DNA from: JBBPYC01 sp038200275
Lineage (GTDB): Bacteria > Pseudomonadota > Gammaproteobacteria > Burkholderiales > Burkholderiaceae_C
Direction of reading: 5' to 3'
DNA: 51,906 nucleotides
NCBI GenBank assembly: GCA_038200275.1
Contig: JBBPYC010000023.1
Span: forward strand, 1-51,906
Below the pieces are notes generated by a model. The model saw only the letters and a program-made list of their open reading frames with translations, made no database searches and was not told the DNA's origin. Each line of letters begins with the position of its first letter. Within the stretch, counting starts at the first letter, position 1. This document shows positions 1-8,411 of this stretch, in pieces. The position numbers were made by a program, and so were the translations under genes.

Positions 1-140
1 CTCGCCCCTTCGGGCCATCACTCGTATCTCCACTGCGTCCTCCTGGGTCAACATCGACAGCCTTGAAAAGGCCGCCATCCTCGCCCAGGTGGGTCACTTT
101 TACTTCGGCGCAGTGGGTCAGTTTTACATCGGCGCTAACA
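1..140. mobile_element. Probable terminal end of an IS21-type insertion sequence
   Basis: Two near-identical 23-bp direct repeats lie at 89-111 and 113-135, both beginning GTGGGTCA and ending TCGGCGC and differing at two positions. Repeated GTGGGTCA-type motifs close to a terminal CA are typical of the multiple terminal repeats of IS21-family elements, and a CA falls at 139-140. The element would extend left, out of the window. No transposase reading frame is visible in the 88 bases before the repeats, so the family call is an inference from the end structure only. Confidence 0.4.
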
Positions 141-234
141 AGTTGAGAAGTGGAGCAGCCGAACTATGGCGACACTTGGCCAGAAGATATACGTGCTGCC
201 GTTCGATTCACACTCTCCTGGCCATTGAGAATCC

Positions 235-1176
235 ATGCTCGACAACCTTCAAGAGATCCGGATCTTCACGCACGTGGTCAGCGCCGGCAGCATGTCGGCT
301 GCGGCACGTGAACTCGATCTGTCGCTCGCCATGGTGAGCAAACGAATGGCCGCCCTGGAAACGCGGCTGGGCGTTCGGCTGCTGCACCGCACGACCCGTC
401 AGCAATCGCTGACGTCCGACGGCGAAGCTTTCCACGAGCGCTGCCTGCGCATCATGGTCGAGGTGCAAGACGCCGAGTCGTTGATGGCCGACAGCCACGG
501 CGGTGTGCGCGGCTTGCTGTGCATCACCGCCACCCCGACATTTGGAAGGCAGTACTTGGTACCGCTGGTCACCGAATTCCAGGGCAGTCATCCGGATGTG
601 TCCGTGCCGCTTGTCCTGAGCGACGGCGTTGTCGATCTGGTCGAACAGCGCATCGATCTGGCCTTTCGCTTTGGCGTGCTGGCCGACTCCGGCATGGCCA
701 CGCGCCGCATCGCCGCCAACTTCCGCGTGCTGTGCGCTGCACCGGGCTACCTCAAGCGGTATGGGTCGCCAGCGCAACCTTCGGACTTGGCGAACCACGC
801 TTGCATCGTCTACAGCGACAACCTGGAAGACCGCTGGTCGTTCAGACATGCGGGCAAGACGCATGTGGTGCACGTGCGCGGCCGCTTCGGCGTGAACGAC
901 GGTGAGGCCGCGCAAGCCCTGGGCATCGAAGGTGCGGGGCTGTTGTTCAAGTCGGTGTGGGAGATCGGCGCCCACCTGGATGCCGGGCGGTTGGTGCCGG
1001 TCATGAGCGACTACGCTGCCCCGAGCAAGCCGCTGCACGCGGTCTTGCCGCACCGGCGGCCACCACCCAGGGTGCGACGCTTCCTCGATTTCGCCCTTGA
1101 GCGCCTGCCGCACCTGGCGCCCCAGATGCTGCGGGATGCACGCGGGGCGCCACCGGTTGGCAGCGCAACCACATAA
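235..1176 (+). CDS. LysR-family transcriptional regulator
   Basis: A 313-residue protein of usual LysR length. Residues 1-60 form the winged helix-turn-helix (a run of Ala-rich helix, then LSLAMVSKRMAALETRLGVRLL, the typical recognition-helix and wing region). From about residue 90 comes the periplasmic-binding-like effector domain, with the common GxL and PxxL patterns and a segment near residue 130 (VVDLVEQRIDLAFRFG) seen in this family. It resembles the group of LysR proteins with an RTTRxxxLTxxG motif after the HTH. The ATG at 235 has only a weak purine-rich stretch before it. It sits 95 bases after a probable IS end and no divergent target gene is visible, so its target may lie outside the window or have been lost. 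The effector is unknown. Confidence 0.85.
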   Translation: MLDNLQEIRIFTHVVSAGSMSAAARELDLSLAMVSKRMAALETRLGVRLLHRTTRQQSLTSDGEAFHERCLRIMVEVQDAESLMADSHGGVRGLLCITATPTFGRQYLVPLVTEFQGSHPDVSVPLVLSDGVVDLVEQRIDLAFRFGVLADSGMATRRIAANFRVLCAAPGYLKRYGSPAQPSDLANHACIVYSDNLEDRWSFRHAGKTHVVHVRGRFGVNDGEAAQALGIEGAGLLFKSVWEIGAHLDAGRLVPVMSDYAAPSKPLHAVLPHRRPPPRVRRFLDFALERLPHLAPQMLRDARGAPPVGSATT

Positions 1177-1491
1177 GGCGTGCGCAACGCGATCCGTAAG
1201 ACCGAGTCGGCTCGATCGGCCGTGCGCTGCTACCGGCCCGACGCACTGCTGGCGTTCTTCGCCGTGCTGCTGCCGCAATGGCATCACCGGCCCCTAGCGG
1301 AAGGCGGTGCCATGGCGCTGGCGTTGCTGCCCAAGCAGTTGGCCTTGCTGCAATCGGAGCTGCAAATGCGCGGCGACAGACTTGCACGCACTGCGGGCAC
1401 GACGCTGCTCAGGCAATAGCGGTTTCTGCAGAGCAAGATTGGAGGCGCGTGGGGATTGAGTGGGCAAGTTTTGGGCGCGACAACCAAGAAG
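1177..1491. other. Intergenic stretch without a recognised gene
   Basis: About 315 bases between the LysR gene and the vapBC promoter. Open frames occur on both strands but none has a recognisable product, a convincing ribosome binding site or a family pattern. I see no tRNA, hairpin terminator or repeat here. Confidence 0.5.
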
Positions 1492-1529
1492 TTGACAGGC
1501 TGCACGAGAGTATCTATATTAGTAGATAC
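1492..1529 (+). promoter_or_regulatory. vapBC promoter with overlapping palindromic operator
   Basis: A near-consensus sigma-70 promoter is visible: TTGACA at 1492-1497, a 17-base spacer, and TATATT at 1515-1520. A perfect 7-bp inverted repeat, GTATCTA at 1510-1516 and TAGATAC at 1523-1529 with a 6-base spacer, covers the -10 box. VapB-VapC complexes generally repress their own promoter by binding such a palindrome, so this is the likely autoregulatory operator. The vapB start codon lies 26 bases downstream. The binding role is inferred from position and family behaviour. Confidence 0.75.
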
Positions 1530-1555
1530 ATGATTGCATAGAAGAAGGAATCCTC

Positions 1556-1822
1556 ATGCCGCCAGTCACTGCAAAGCTCTTCGCAACCGGCGGCAGCCAA
1601 GCTGTGCGCCTGCCAGCCGACTTCCGCTTCGACGGCACCAGCGAGGTCTATATCCGCCGCGATGAGCGCACCGGCGACGTCATCCTGTCCACTCGGTCGC
1701 CCGTGGACTGGCGTGCATTCATGCAATTGCGCGACCAACTCGACGCGATGCCCGATGACTTTCTGGCCGATCGCGAACAGAACCAACAGCGCCGCGACCC
1801 CTTCGAGGGCTGGTCGGAATGA
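1556..1822 (+). CDS. vapB: VapB-type antitoxin (AbrB/MazE-like fold)
   Basis: An 88-residue protein. Residues 5-50 match the swapped-hairpin AbrB/VapB DNA-binding domain: AKLFATGGSQAVRLP near the start, followed by a DGTSEVYIRRDERTGDVIL segment. The acidic, polar tail (roughly residues 55-88) is the usual toxin-binding region. It binds and neutralises the downstream VapC nuclease, and the pair represses the promoter at 1492-1529. The ATG at 1556 is preceded by GAAGGA at a good distance. Its stop overlaps the vapC start by four bases (ATGA), giving translational coupling. Confidence 0.88.
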   Translation: MPPVTAKLFATGGSQAVRLPADFRFDGTSEVYIRRDERTGDVILSTRSPVDWRAFMQLRDQLDAMPDDFLADREQNQQRRDPFEGWSE

Positions 1823-2235
1823 CGCTCTACATGCTGGACACCAACGCGGCAAGCGAGGCGATGCGTGGCCATCCGGCCATCGATGGGCGGCTACAGGCGT
1901 TACTGCCCGGCCAGTGGTGCATCTCTGCGGTGACGTGCTCTGAAGTTCGCTACGGCGTCGTCCGACGCCCGCAGGCCGTACGGTTGCATGAACGCGTGGA
2001 GGCGTTTCTGCGCGTCGCGGCAATCTTGCCCTGGGACGCCAGCGCCGCTAACCGGCATGGCGAGTTGCGAGCCGATCTCAAGATGCGCGGCACACCGATC
2101 GGTGACTTCGACGAGATGATCGCCGCGCATGCGTTGGCGATCGGGGCGGTTGTGGTCACCGACAACACCAAGCATTTCATGCGAGTGCCAGGGCTTGTGA
2201 TCGAGAACTGGCTGCGGCCTGCGGATGTGCAATGA
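1819..2235 (+). CDS. vapC: VapC toxin, PIN-domain ribonuclease
   Basis: A 138-residue PIN-domain protein, the usual length. The acidic metal-binding residues are in place: Asp7 in LDTN, Glu42 in SEVRYG, Asp96/Asp98 in PIGDFDEMIAAHA, and Asp115 in TDN. VapC toxins are Mg2+-dependent endoribonucleases that cut tRNA or rRNA and stop translation until bound by VapB. The start overlaps the vapB stop by four bases, and the stop overlaps the next gene by four bases, so three genes are coupled. All catalytic residues are intact, so the toxin is probably active. Confidence 0.92.
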   Translation: MTLYMLDTNAASEAMRGHPAIDGRLQALLPGQWCISAVTCSEVRYGVVRRPQAVRLHERVEAFLRVAAILPWDASAANRHGELRADLKMRGTPIGDFDEMIAAHALAIGAVVVTDNTKHFMRVPGLVIENWLRPADVQ

Positions 2236-2477
2236 AGATGGAAAAAGTGGCTGCTGAACCGTATCGCGATATCGATTTTTCCGAGGCAGTGCGTGGCCCG
2301 GTGATTCCTGTGGAGCCAGGCAAAACCAAGATCTCGATTCGCCTCGATAACGCTGTCATCGAACATTTCCGAGGTCAGGTTGAGCGCGTCGGCTCCGGCA
2401 ACTACGAGACCTTGATCAACGACGCGCTTGTTGCCTTCATTCGGCGGACCTCAGGAATCGATGCGGTGATAGGTTGA
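2232..2477 (+). CDS. BrnA-like ribbon-helix-helix antitoxin without a BrnT partner
   Basis: An 81-residue protein. The middle (about residues 34-72) reads KTKISIRLDNAVIEHFR, then NYETLINDALVAFIRR, the strand-helix-helix pattern of the BrnA/COG3514 family of ribbon-helix-helix antitoxins. BrnA normally neutralises the BrnT RNase, encoded just upstream, and represses the operon. Here the gene upstream is vapC and no brnT is visible on either side. The start (2232) overlaps the vapC stop in ATGA, so it is translated with vapBC. A second in-frame ATG at 2238 is possible. It may be a second DNA-binding regulator for the cassette or a solitary antitoxin; its partner is unknown. Confidence 0.72.
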   Translation: MKMEKVAAEPYRDIDFSEAVRGPVIPVEPGKTKISIRLDNAVIEHFRGQVERVGSGNYETLINDALVAFIRRTSGIDAVIG

Positions 2478-2507
2478 CCGCACCACAGCTTTCTCCGAGA
2501 GGGTCTG

Positions 2508-5500
2508 CTATTTGGCGCTTGCGGACATAGGCTTGAACATGCCGTGCCGTTCTTCAACGATCTTTTCGTCTCTTATGAGAGCGGACAGCTGTTCATCGAT
2601 CGCCGCCGAGATCTTTGCTGATGCCCTGCCGAAGCCGAGCCACTGCGATACGGTACTTACTGCCGTCTCTCGTGAGATAGAAAACGATACCTCAATGGCT
2701 TTGAGCACAGCATTTTGAATCTCGGTCTTACTTACCCATTCGATCTTTTTCTCAGTAGCTGATAGAGCCGAGCGATTTCTGATAGCTCCAGCGGCGGATG
2801 GCTGACCCTGTCCACGCAGCATCACGAAGTCGTCAACGCTGGTCCATTGCTGCTGGATCGCTATACGCTTGATCGCAGTCTCGATGGTACTCACGACACG
2901 TGTTCCAGCGCGGCCAACGCCAAAAGCCGTCATGATTCGGCGAATGATGACACTCGTGTGGACTGGCGATTCGACACCAACTACCTCTTTGACCATTTGC
3001 TCCAACATAGCTGTCGGAGCCTGCAACAGCTCCACCCCTTGTCGGGAATGCAGTTCCGTGACCTTGTAGGGAGACGAAAACTGGATGTCTAGCTCTTCGA
3101 CTACACCATCGGCGCGTTCGATGCCTTGGGGTGTGAGCAACTCAACATCAGTCTTCCTGTCTTCTACTGGATCAACATCCAAGGCCATTGGCTTGTGCTC
3201 TACTAGGGGAGACAGTTCATGGGCGATCCGTATGGCGTCCAGCACGCGCTGGGTTTCCCTTGCCGGGTTTCTAAACCAGTCGGTGCTCCAGATGCGGTGG
3301 AAGCGCCAGCCGAGACCTTCTAAAACGGCTTGACGCAATCGATCGCGGTCGCGTGCCGAACGGGCGCTGTGGTACGCCGCCCCGTCACACTCAATTGCCA
3401 ATAGATAACGTCCGGGCAGCTCGGGATGCCTGACTGCCATGTCGATGAAGTAGCCTGCCGTACCGACTTGAGGCTCAACTCGATGTCCGTTGTCGCGCAG
3501 GGCTTGCAGCACTTGATCCTCAAATGGCGAATCGGTGGCGCGTCCAGTCTCGGTTGAGACCTCAAGTTCGCGGGTTTCAGCGTATTTCAGCAGGTTTCGC
3601 AATGCGCGAACACCATGCTTTGCATTGGCTTCCAGCTCAAGTTCCTCACCGCGAAAGTTGCTGAACACCTTCATGGCCAGCTTGGCACGTGTGATCAGTA
3701 CATTAAGACGCCGATGCCCGCCATCGCGGTTGAGTGGGCCGAACTCACGGGCAATCTTTCCGGTTTCATTGCGTCCGTAGCCGATGCTGATGAAGACAAC
3801 ATCCCGCTCATCCCCTTGAATATTTTCAAGATTTTTTACGAAAAAGGGTTCGTGTGGATGTTGGCTGAAGAAGCTCTCGAGTTCCGGGTGCTGTTGGCGG
3901 AGCATTTCCACTTCCACCTCGATCAGGTCGCGCTGCGCCATACTGAAGGCTGCCACTCCCAGCGTTAACTCGGGAGTGTGGTGAGCATGTGCCATGACGG
4001 CCTTTGCCACTGCTTGGGCTTCGAGCTTGTTGGTCCTTGTGCGTCCTCGGTCATAGACCGATTCAGGTAGATGCACAAGTTCGATACCGGTTGCTTGGAT
4101 GTTTGCACCAGAGCTTGGAAAAATCACGAGCTTGCTGTCGTAAAACTCAGCGTTCGACACTGCGATCAACGATTCGTGCCGACTTCGGTAGTGCCACTTG
4201 AGGTAACGCTCGTTGCAGCCTTTGGCTTTGAAGAGACTGAGGATGCTCTCGATGTCGCCGGTTGCCGTTTCTTCTTCGTTCTCAACATCTCGGCTGAAGA
4301 AATCGGTCGGCGGCATTTGGCGAGTGTCTCCAACCACGATGACTTGCTTGCCACGCAGGATCGCGCCCAAAGCATCTACTGCTTTGACTTGCGAAGCTTC
4401 ATCAAAAATGACGACATCGAACGACAATTTTCCAGGCGGTAGAAAGTTGGCGATCGACATTGGGCTCATCATAAAAACCGGCTTGATCTGTTGAATGGCT
4501 CGTCCAGCGCGGTCCATTAGTTGTCGAATTGGGAGTTGCCTGCGCTTTTTGTTGAGTTCATTGCGAAGCACAGCCATTTCCCCAGGCTGGCCTAGTCGGG
4601 GCTTTCGCTCCCACAAAAGACGGGTGAGCTTCGTCTGGTTGTGACGCAACGATGCCGAGTCGAGCTTGCGAAACTGCGCAATGCGATGCTCGTGCTCGAG
4701 TCTGTCGAACCGGGCGAGTATCGGATGAGCACGATAGGCTTCCTGCACCAAAGCCTGGGTCCAGCTCAATTCGAGTTGGGGCAACAGGAATTTAGGCTCG
4801 ACGAAGTCTGCAATTGGCTCAGCCAGCCGCTTTAGGCCAGCAGCATCCATTTCCTGCCGAATCAGGTTGAATCGCGCTAGGTGGTGCAACTGAGGTAGTT
4901 GCTCCAGCCAGTTTTCTAGCTGGTCCTTGAGTTTGCAAAGAGGCATTGAAGCCCATGATTCACCCTGCGTATCGTGTGTAGGCAGCCCTAAGAGTTGGAT
5001 GACTTGTTCGATCTGCCCTTTGAGCCGGTTCGCCTGTTCGCCGAGTGCGCCAGCCTCTTCACCGAGTCCACTTGCGTCGCTGTGGCCTGCAAGGAAGCTC
5101 ACAATACCTTGTGGTAATTGGTGCTTACCAATGTCGTCATGCAGTTCGATGACCCATTGGCTGACACGACTGAGCACCGACCAATCTGAGTTCTCTTGCT
5201 GCCACTGCGCACCGAAGAGCATTTGGCCTAGGGTCGCGTGGTCGCTGTAGACCTTCCTGTTCTTTTGATAGTCGAGGATGGCATCGACCATCGTCAACAT
5301 CAATTCGGGTTTGGTCGATTCGGGTCGCGCGAGCCATCCCGAGAACTCCTTCCTAGCTGTACGCCAGTCAGAAGAAAGGAAATTCCACCACTTGCCTCCA
5401 TAGTTGGTGACTGCCTGCCGGATTGGCATAACGTCGGCGGTCCAGGCAGTGTCGATCAGTTGCGCGTGCCACTTATCGCGCTGTTGTCGCATTGCTTGAC

Positions 5501-7388
5501 CGGCTTGCACCAGCACTTTGATGCTGTCCCTGCGCTGCTGCCATTCGTCGGTGGAAAGCTGTAGGCCGTCCAGCCGAGGTGCCTCGGCGGCACGGCTTGC
5601 AGCTCGTCCCACGATGTCGATGTCATGAAGACCCGCGGGCTCCGATAGATGCAACCTGACAGACAATTGAAGCGCTGCGCCTTGTAGGTCTGATACGACC
5701 TTGAGGCCGTGACTCAAGCCCTGCGCTATCTGGTTTGACTCCAATGGACTTATGTCCTGAACTTTGCTTCCCCAAAACACGCTATCACGGGGAGGCCCTA
5801 GTGCCTCCATGACCATGGTCATGCGCTCCGTTAGGTCCATCGCCTCCCGATACTGATGAACCGACCACTGGCCTAAAGCAGGCCATACCAGCGCCCGCAG
5901 ATCCGGATGCTGTCGTTGCAGGTTCAGCATGCGCCCCAGCACCGAACCGAAATCCATACCACTCTGACCGATGGTGTCAGCGACTGCAGCGCAGTATCGA
6001 TTCAGCTCCGACTGCACATTTTTTAGCTGAGCAATATCGCGATCGCCAGCTTCTTCAACAGGTCGTCCAAGAGCTAGCGTATCTGCCAATTCCTTAAGTA
6101 CCTTTGATTTGGTAGCTCGATGACTATGCAGCTCCAGCACGGCTTCACCAATATGACATTCGTCGAGCCGGCGCTTAACCACTTCCAGCGCTGCCATTTT
6201 TTCAGCAACGAAGAGAACGGTTTTCTGCTGCCCTACCAGCTCGGCAATGACATTGGTGATGGTTTGTGACTTACCAGTCCCCGGTGGCCCTTGGATTACA
6301 AGATTTCGGCCTTCGCGAATCTCCAACAGTGCCTGAGTCTGGCTGCTATCGGCATCCTTGACGAAATGCACATCACCCGGCGCAATGACAGAATCGACTG
6401 CTACTTCCTCATCGAATGCTGCCCGCTCCTCGCCAAAACCTCCGCCGAGTAAGCGCTGGATGACCGGATGCTCATCTGGCTTCAAACCATCAGGCCAATT
6501 GTCGCCATCCAAGTCCTTAAACATCAGAAACTTGCCGAACGAAAAGAAGCCTAGGACGGCCTCATCCGCTACCACTTTCCAACGCTGTTGCAGCCTAACG
6601 GCTTCCGTCACGCCACCCAAATACCTCAACCAGTGTTGTGCAGCGGGCTCATCGGCAGATTCCTCAGCAACCTGCATGATCGGCATAGGCAAGGCAATGC
6701 CGAAATCAGCCCGCAGCTTGGCGGCGAGAGAAAGATTTACTTCGACATCATCACCAGTTGGTTGAAGTTCGAATCGTTCGTTGGCGACTCCGCGGACCAA
6801 GGTACATGGGAGCAGCAACAGTGGCGCTCGGCGAGGCTCGGACGCGCTGTCGCTCTCGTACCAATGCAAAAATCCCACTGCCAGAAATAGCAGATTTGCT
6901 CCTTGTTCTTCTAGGAAGGTCTGTGCGTCGGACCGCATCTTCAAAAGCTGAAGAAACAGAGCCGCTGGGGACAATGCAGTCTCAATCATCGGCGAGCGGC
7001 GACTGGTAATTCGCACCCGTTTTTGAAGGGTTGCAGATGCTTCCATGTCGTCCGACGCAGAAGGGCCAAACAAGTCGTTTTCTTCTCTGGGGGCGGGGCC
7101 GGAAATCGTTTCTTCAACCTCTGAAGACGCGTCCGGCAAGGTAGCTATGAAAACTTCATCCAAGTCTTCGGATTTAGATGATTTCGACTTGCCGTTAGCA
7201 ATAAAGCCGACCGCCTTCTGCTCATCAAGCATCCGACCTAACAACTCGATCGCGCTAGCCTGCTCAGCAACAAGATTCTTGCTAGTTTTTCTAAGGCTAA
7301 CGAGGTTGTTGCGCAACCCGATGTCCAAAAGCTCCAGTCGGCTGTTGCGAAGTTCATTACCAGCGTCTACTGAATTTTCAGAGCTCAT
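2508..7388 (-). CDS. Giant DUF4011-SF1 helicase-nuclease-DUF3320 protein, probable defence factor
   Basis: A 1626-residue protein. The N-terminus (residues about 15-60, RLELLDIGLRNNLVSLRKTSK) matches DUF4011. A superfamily 1 helicase core of the DNA2/NAM7 type follows: Walker A GPPGTGKS at 367-374, Walker B DEAS at 996-999, then GDTRQMPP, QGDERDVVFIS and RRLNVLITRAK. Between the two Walker motifs lies an insert of about 500 residues rich in helices. Near 1280-1390 is a Vsr/PD-(D/E)XK-like nuclease with SPFEDQVL, FIDMAV and IECDG (Glu1333, Asp1335), and the C-terminus carries a DUF3320-like helical segment. Proteins of this architecture have been reported among antiviral defence genes. The ATG at 7388 is preceded in frame by a TTG at 7391; neither has a strong ribosome binding site. 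GC is visibly lower than in neighbouring genes, suggesting transfer. Its stop lies 30 bases from the end of the vapBC cassette, tail to tail. Confidence 0.85.
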   Translation of the reverse strand: MSSENSVDAGNELRNSRLELLDIGLRNNLVSLRKTSKNLVAEQASAIELLGRMLDEQKAVGFIANGKSKSSKSEDLDEVFIATLPDASSEVEETISGPAPREENDLFGPSASDDMEASATLQKRVRITSRRSPMIETALSPAALFLQLLKMRSDAQTFLEEQGANLLFLAVGFLHWYESDSASEPRRAPLLLLPCTLVRGVANERFELQPTGDDVEVNLSLAAKLRADFGIALPMPIMQVAEESADEPAAQHWLRYLGGVTEAVRLQQRWKVVADEAVLGFFSFGKFLMFKDLDGDNWPDGLKPDEHPVIQRLLGGGFGEERAAFDEEVAVDSVIAPGDVHFVKDADSSQTQALLEIREGRNLVIQGPPGTGKSQTITNVIAELVGQQKTVLFVAEKMAALEVVKRRLDECHIGEAVLELHSHRATKSKVLKELADTLALGRPVEEAGDRDIAQLKNVQSELNRYCAAVADTIGQSGMDFGSVLGRMLNLQRQHPDLRALVWPALGQWSVHQYREAMDLTERMTMVMEALGPPRDSVFWGSKVQDISPLESNQIAQGLSHGLKVVSDLQGAALQLSVRLHLSEPAGLHDIDIVGRAASRAAEAPRLDGLQLSTDEWQQRRDSIKVLVQAGQAMRQQRDKWHAQLIDTAWTADVMPIRQAVTNYGGKWWNFLSSDWRTARKEFSGWLARPESTKPELMLTMVDAILDYQKNRKVYSDHATLGQMLFGAQWQQENSDWSVLSRVSQWVIELHDDIGKHQLPQGIVSFLAGHSDASGLGEEAGALGEQANRLKGQIEQVIQLLGLPTHDTQGESWASMPLCKLKDQLENWLEQLPQLHHLARFNLIRQEMDAAGLKRLAEPIADFVEPKFLLPQLELSWTQALVQEAYRAHPILARFDRLEHEHRIAQFRKLDSASLRHNQTKLTRLLWERKPRLGQPGEMAVLRNELNKKRRQLPIRQLMDRAGRAIQQIKPVFMMSPMSIANFLPPGKLSFDVVIFDEASQVKAVDALGAILRGKQVIVVGDTRQMPPTDFFSRDVENEEETATGDIESILSLFKAKGCNERYLKWHYRSRHESLIAVSNAEFYDSKLVIFPSSGANIQATGIELVHLPESVYDRGRTRTNKLEAQAVAKAVMAHAHHTPELTLGVAAFSMAQRDLIEVEVEMLRQQHPELESFFSQHPHEPFFVKNLENIQGDERDVVFISIGYGRNETGKIAREFGPLNRDGGHRRLNVLITRAKLAMKVFSNFRGEELELEANAKHGVRALRNLLKYAETRELEVSTETGRATDSPFEDQVLQALRDNGHRVEPQVGTAGYFIDMAVRHPELPGRYLLAIECDGAAYHSARSARDRDRLRQAVLEGLGWRFHRIWSTDWFRNPARETQRVLDAIRIAHELSPLVEHKPMALDVDPVEDRKTDVELLTPQGIERADGVVEELDIQFSSPYKVTELHSRQGVELLQAPTAMLEQMVKEVVGVESPVHTSVIIRRIMTAFGVGRAGTRVVSTIETAIKRIAIQQQWTSVDDFVMLRGQGQPSAAGAIRNRSALSATEKKIEWVSKTEIQNAVLKAIEVSFSISRETAVSTVSQWLGFGRASAKISAAIDEQLSALIRDEKIVEERHGMFKPMSASAK

Positions 7389-7860
7389 CAAGGGGAACAG
7401 TTTTGGATCTTGAAGCCTCGTAGAGGCCGCAAATGGGTATCACTCCCAACATGCATCAGTCTCAATGAGTGACTACAGCTGGCGTAACGTCGTTTCGTGT
7501 GCAGTTGAATAATCAATGTCGTCTGGTTTGTAGCTTAATGCCGCCCCCAAACCCCACATCGAAATGATGCCAGACACTTGCTCGACGTCACCAGTCTCAT
7601 AGCGATTGCATCGATGCAATCGTAAAAAAATTGCTGTTGCGTTTCAGACTCGATCTCAACTTGTTGCACACCCCCAAAAGCAGTCCACCAAGGTTTGATC
7701 ATTCAGTCAACACAATTGCAAGCCTCTGAAAGCCTCTTGCCCGGCATTGATCACGCTTACAGCAATTGCCTAGGCCAAGTCGAGTTGGGTAGTGGCGCGT
7801 CGCATCCACCACCCCCACTTTCAACACTCACCACAAGTACGCAGTAAGACGACGATTGGA
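7389..7860. other. AT-richer intergenic region upstream of the helicase gene
   Basis: About 470 bases with no recognisable gene on either strand. Base composition is poorer in GC than the region to the right. It should contain the promoter of the minus-strand helicase gene, but I could not pick out a convincing -35/-10 pair. It contains a 20-bp perfect palindrome, listed separately, and an A-rich run just after it. No tRNA or attachment-site repeat was seen. Confidence 0.5.
7603..7622. repeat. Perfect 20-bp palindrome
   Basis: CGATTGCATCGATGCAATCG is its own reverse complement across all 20 bases, with no loop. On the plus strand it is followed by TAAAAAAATT, so it lacks the T-run of a plus-strand terminator, and on the minus strand the T-run comes before the stem rather than after it. 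A loopless palindrome about 215 bases upstream of the helicase start is more like a dimeric protein binding site. No regulator is known for it. Confidence 0.6.
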
Positions 7861-8334
7861 TCACCCCCTCACCGCCGGCGCATCGCGCCCCACTTCCCGC
7901 TCCGCCGCACCCCCACTCCCCCGAGCCATCAAATCCGCCTCCTGCTCATCCCGCACGCTCTTCGCCAGCGTGAACGTGGTGCTGACGAGGAACAGCCAGG
8001 CGACGATCATGTAGCTCTTTTGCCAGTCGCCGATCGTCATGCGCCACAGGCCCCAGGCGGTCAGGCAGACGGCGGCACCGAAGGCGGTCCAGACGGCGAA
8101 CACCCAGGCGGACGTGTCGACCTGACCGTCGCGGTTGTCGCGGATCGTTTTGGACACCGCGAAGGTCGTGAACAGGCAGAAGAAAAATCCGATCGCGAGA
8201 AACGCGCGGTCGAGCTCCTGGCTCGGCAGGCGCAGTACGCCGACTGCGCATGCGCAGATGGCCAGCGCAAAAGAGATTCGGACCTGCATGCGCCAGCCGT
8301 TGGTGTCGCGCTGCATTACGTATTGGGTTGCCAT
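7861..8334 (-). CDS. YiaA/YiaB-family inner-membrane protein
   Basis: A 157-residue protein with four predicted hydrophobic segments arranged as two repeats of a two-helix unit. Each repeat ends in the characteristic pattern: FAVSKTIRDNRDG in the first half and FTLAKSVRDEQEAD in the second, matching the (K)xVRD signature of the YiaAB two-helix domain. The function of the family is not known; it is an integral membrane protein. It follows the telA-like gene by 77 bases on the same strand and may be in one transcript with it. The last 30 residues are polar and variable. Confidence 0.75.
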   Translation of the reverse strand: MATQYVMQRDTNGWRMQVRISFALAICACAVGVLRLPSQELDRAFLAIGFFFCLFTTFAVSKTIRDNRDGQVDTSAWVFAVWTAFGAAVCLTAWGLWRMTIGDWQKSYMIVAWLFLVSTTFTLAKSVRDEQEADLMARGSGGAAEREVGRDAPAVRG

Positions 8335-8411
8335 GGGTAGTTGCTCCTGTTGGGAAAAAGAAAGGAAGAAGAAAAGAGATCGGTGAATCGTTGTGGCCGT
8401 GTGGGGTGCGG

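Noticed and set aside
1180..1419. A 79-residue frame after the LysR gene
   Set aside because: No family pattern and no ribosome binding site; likely chance.
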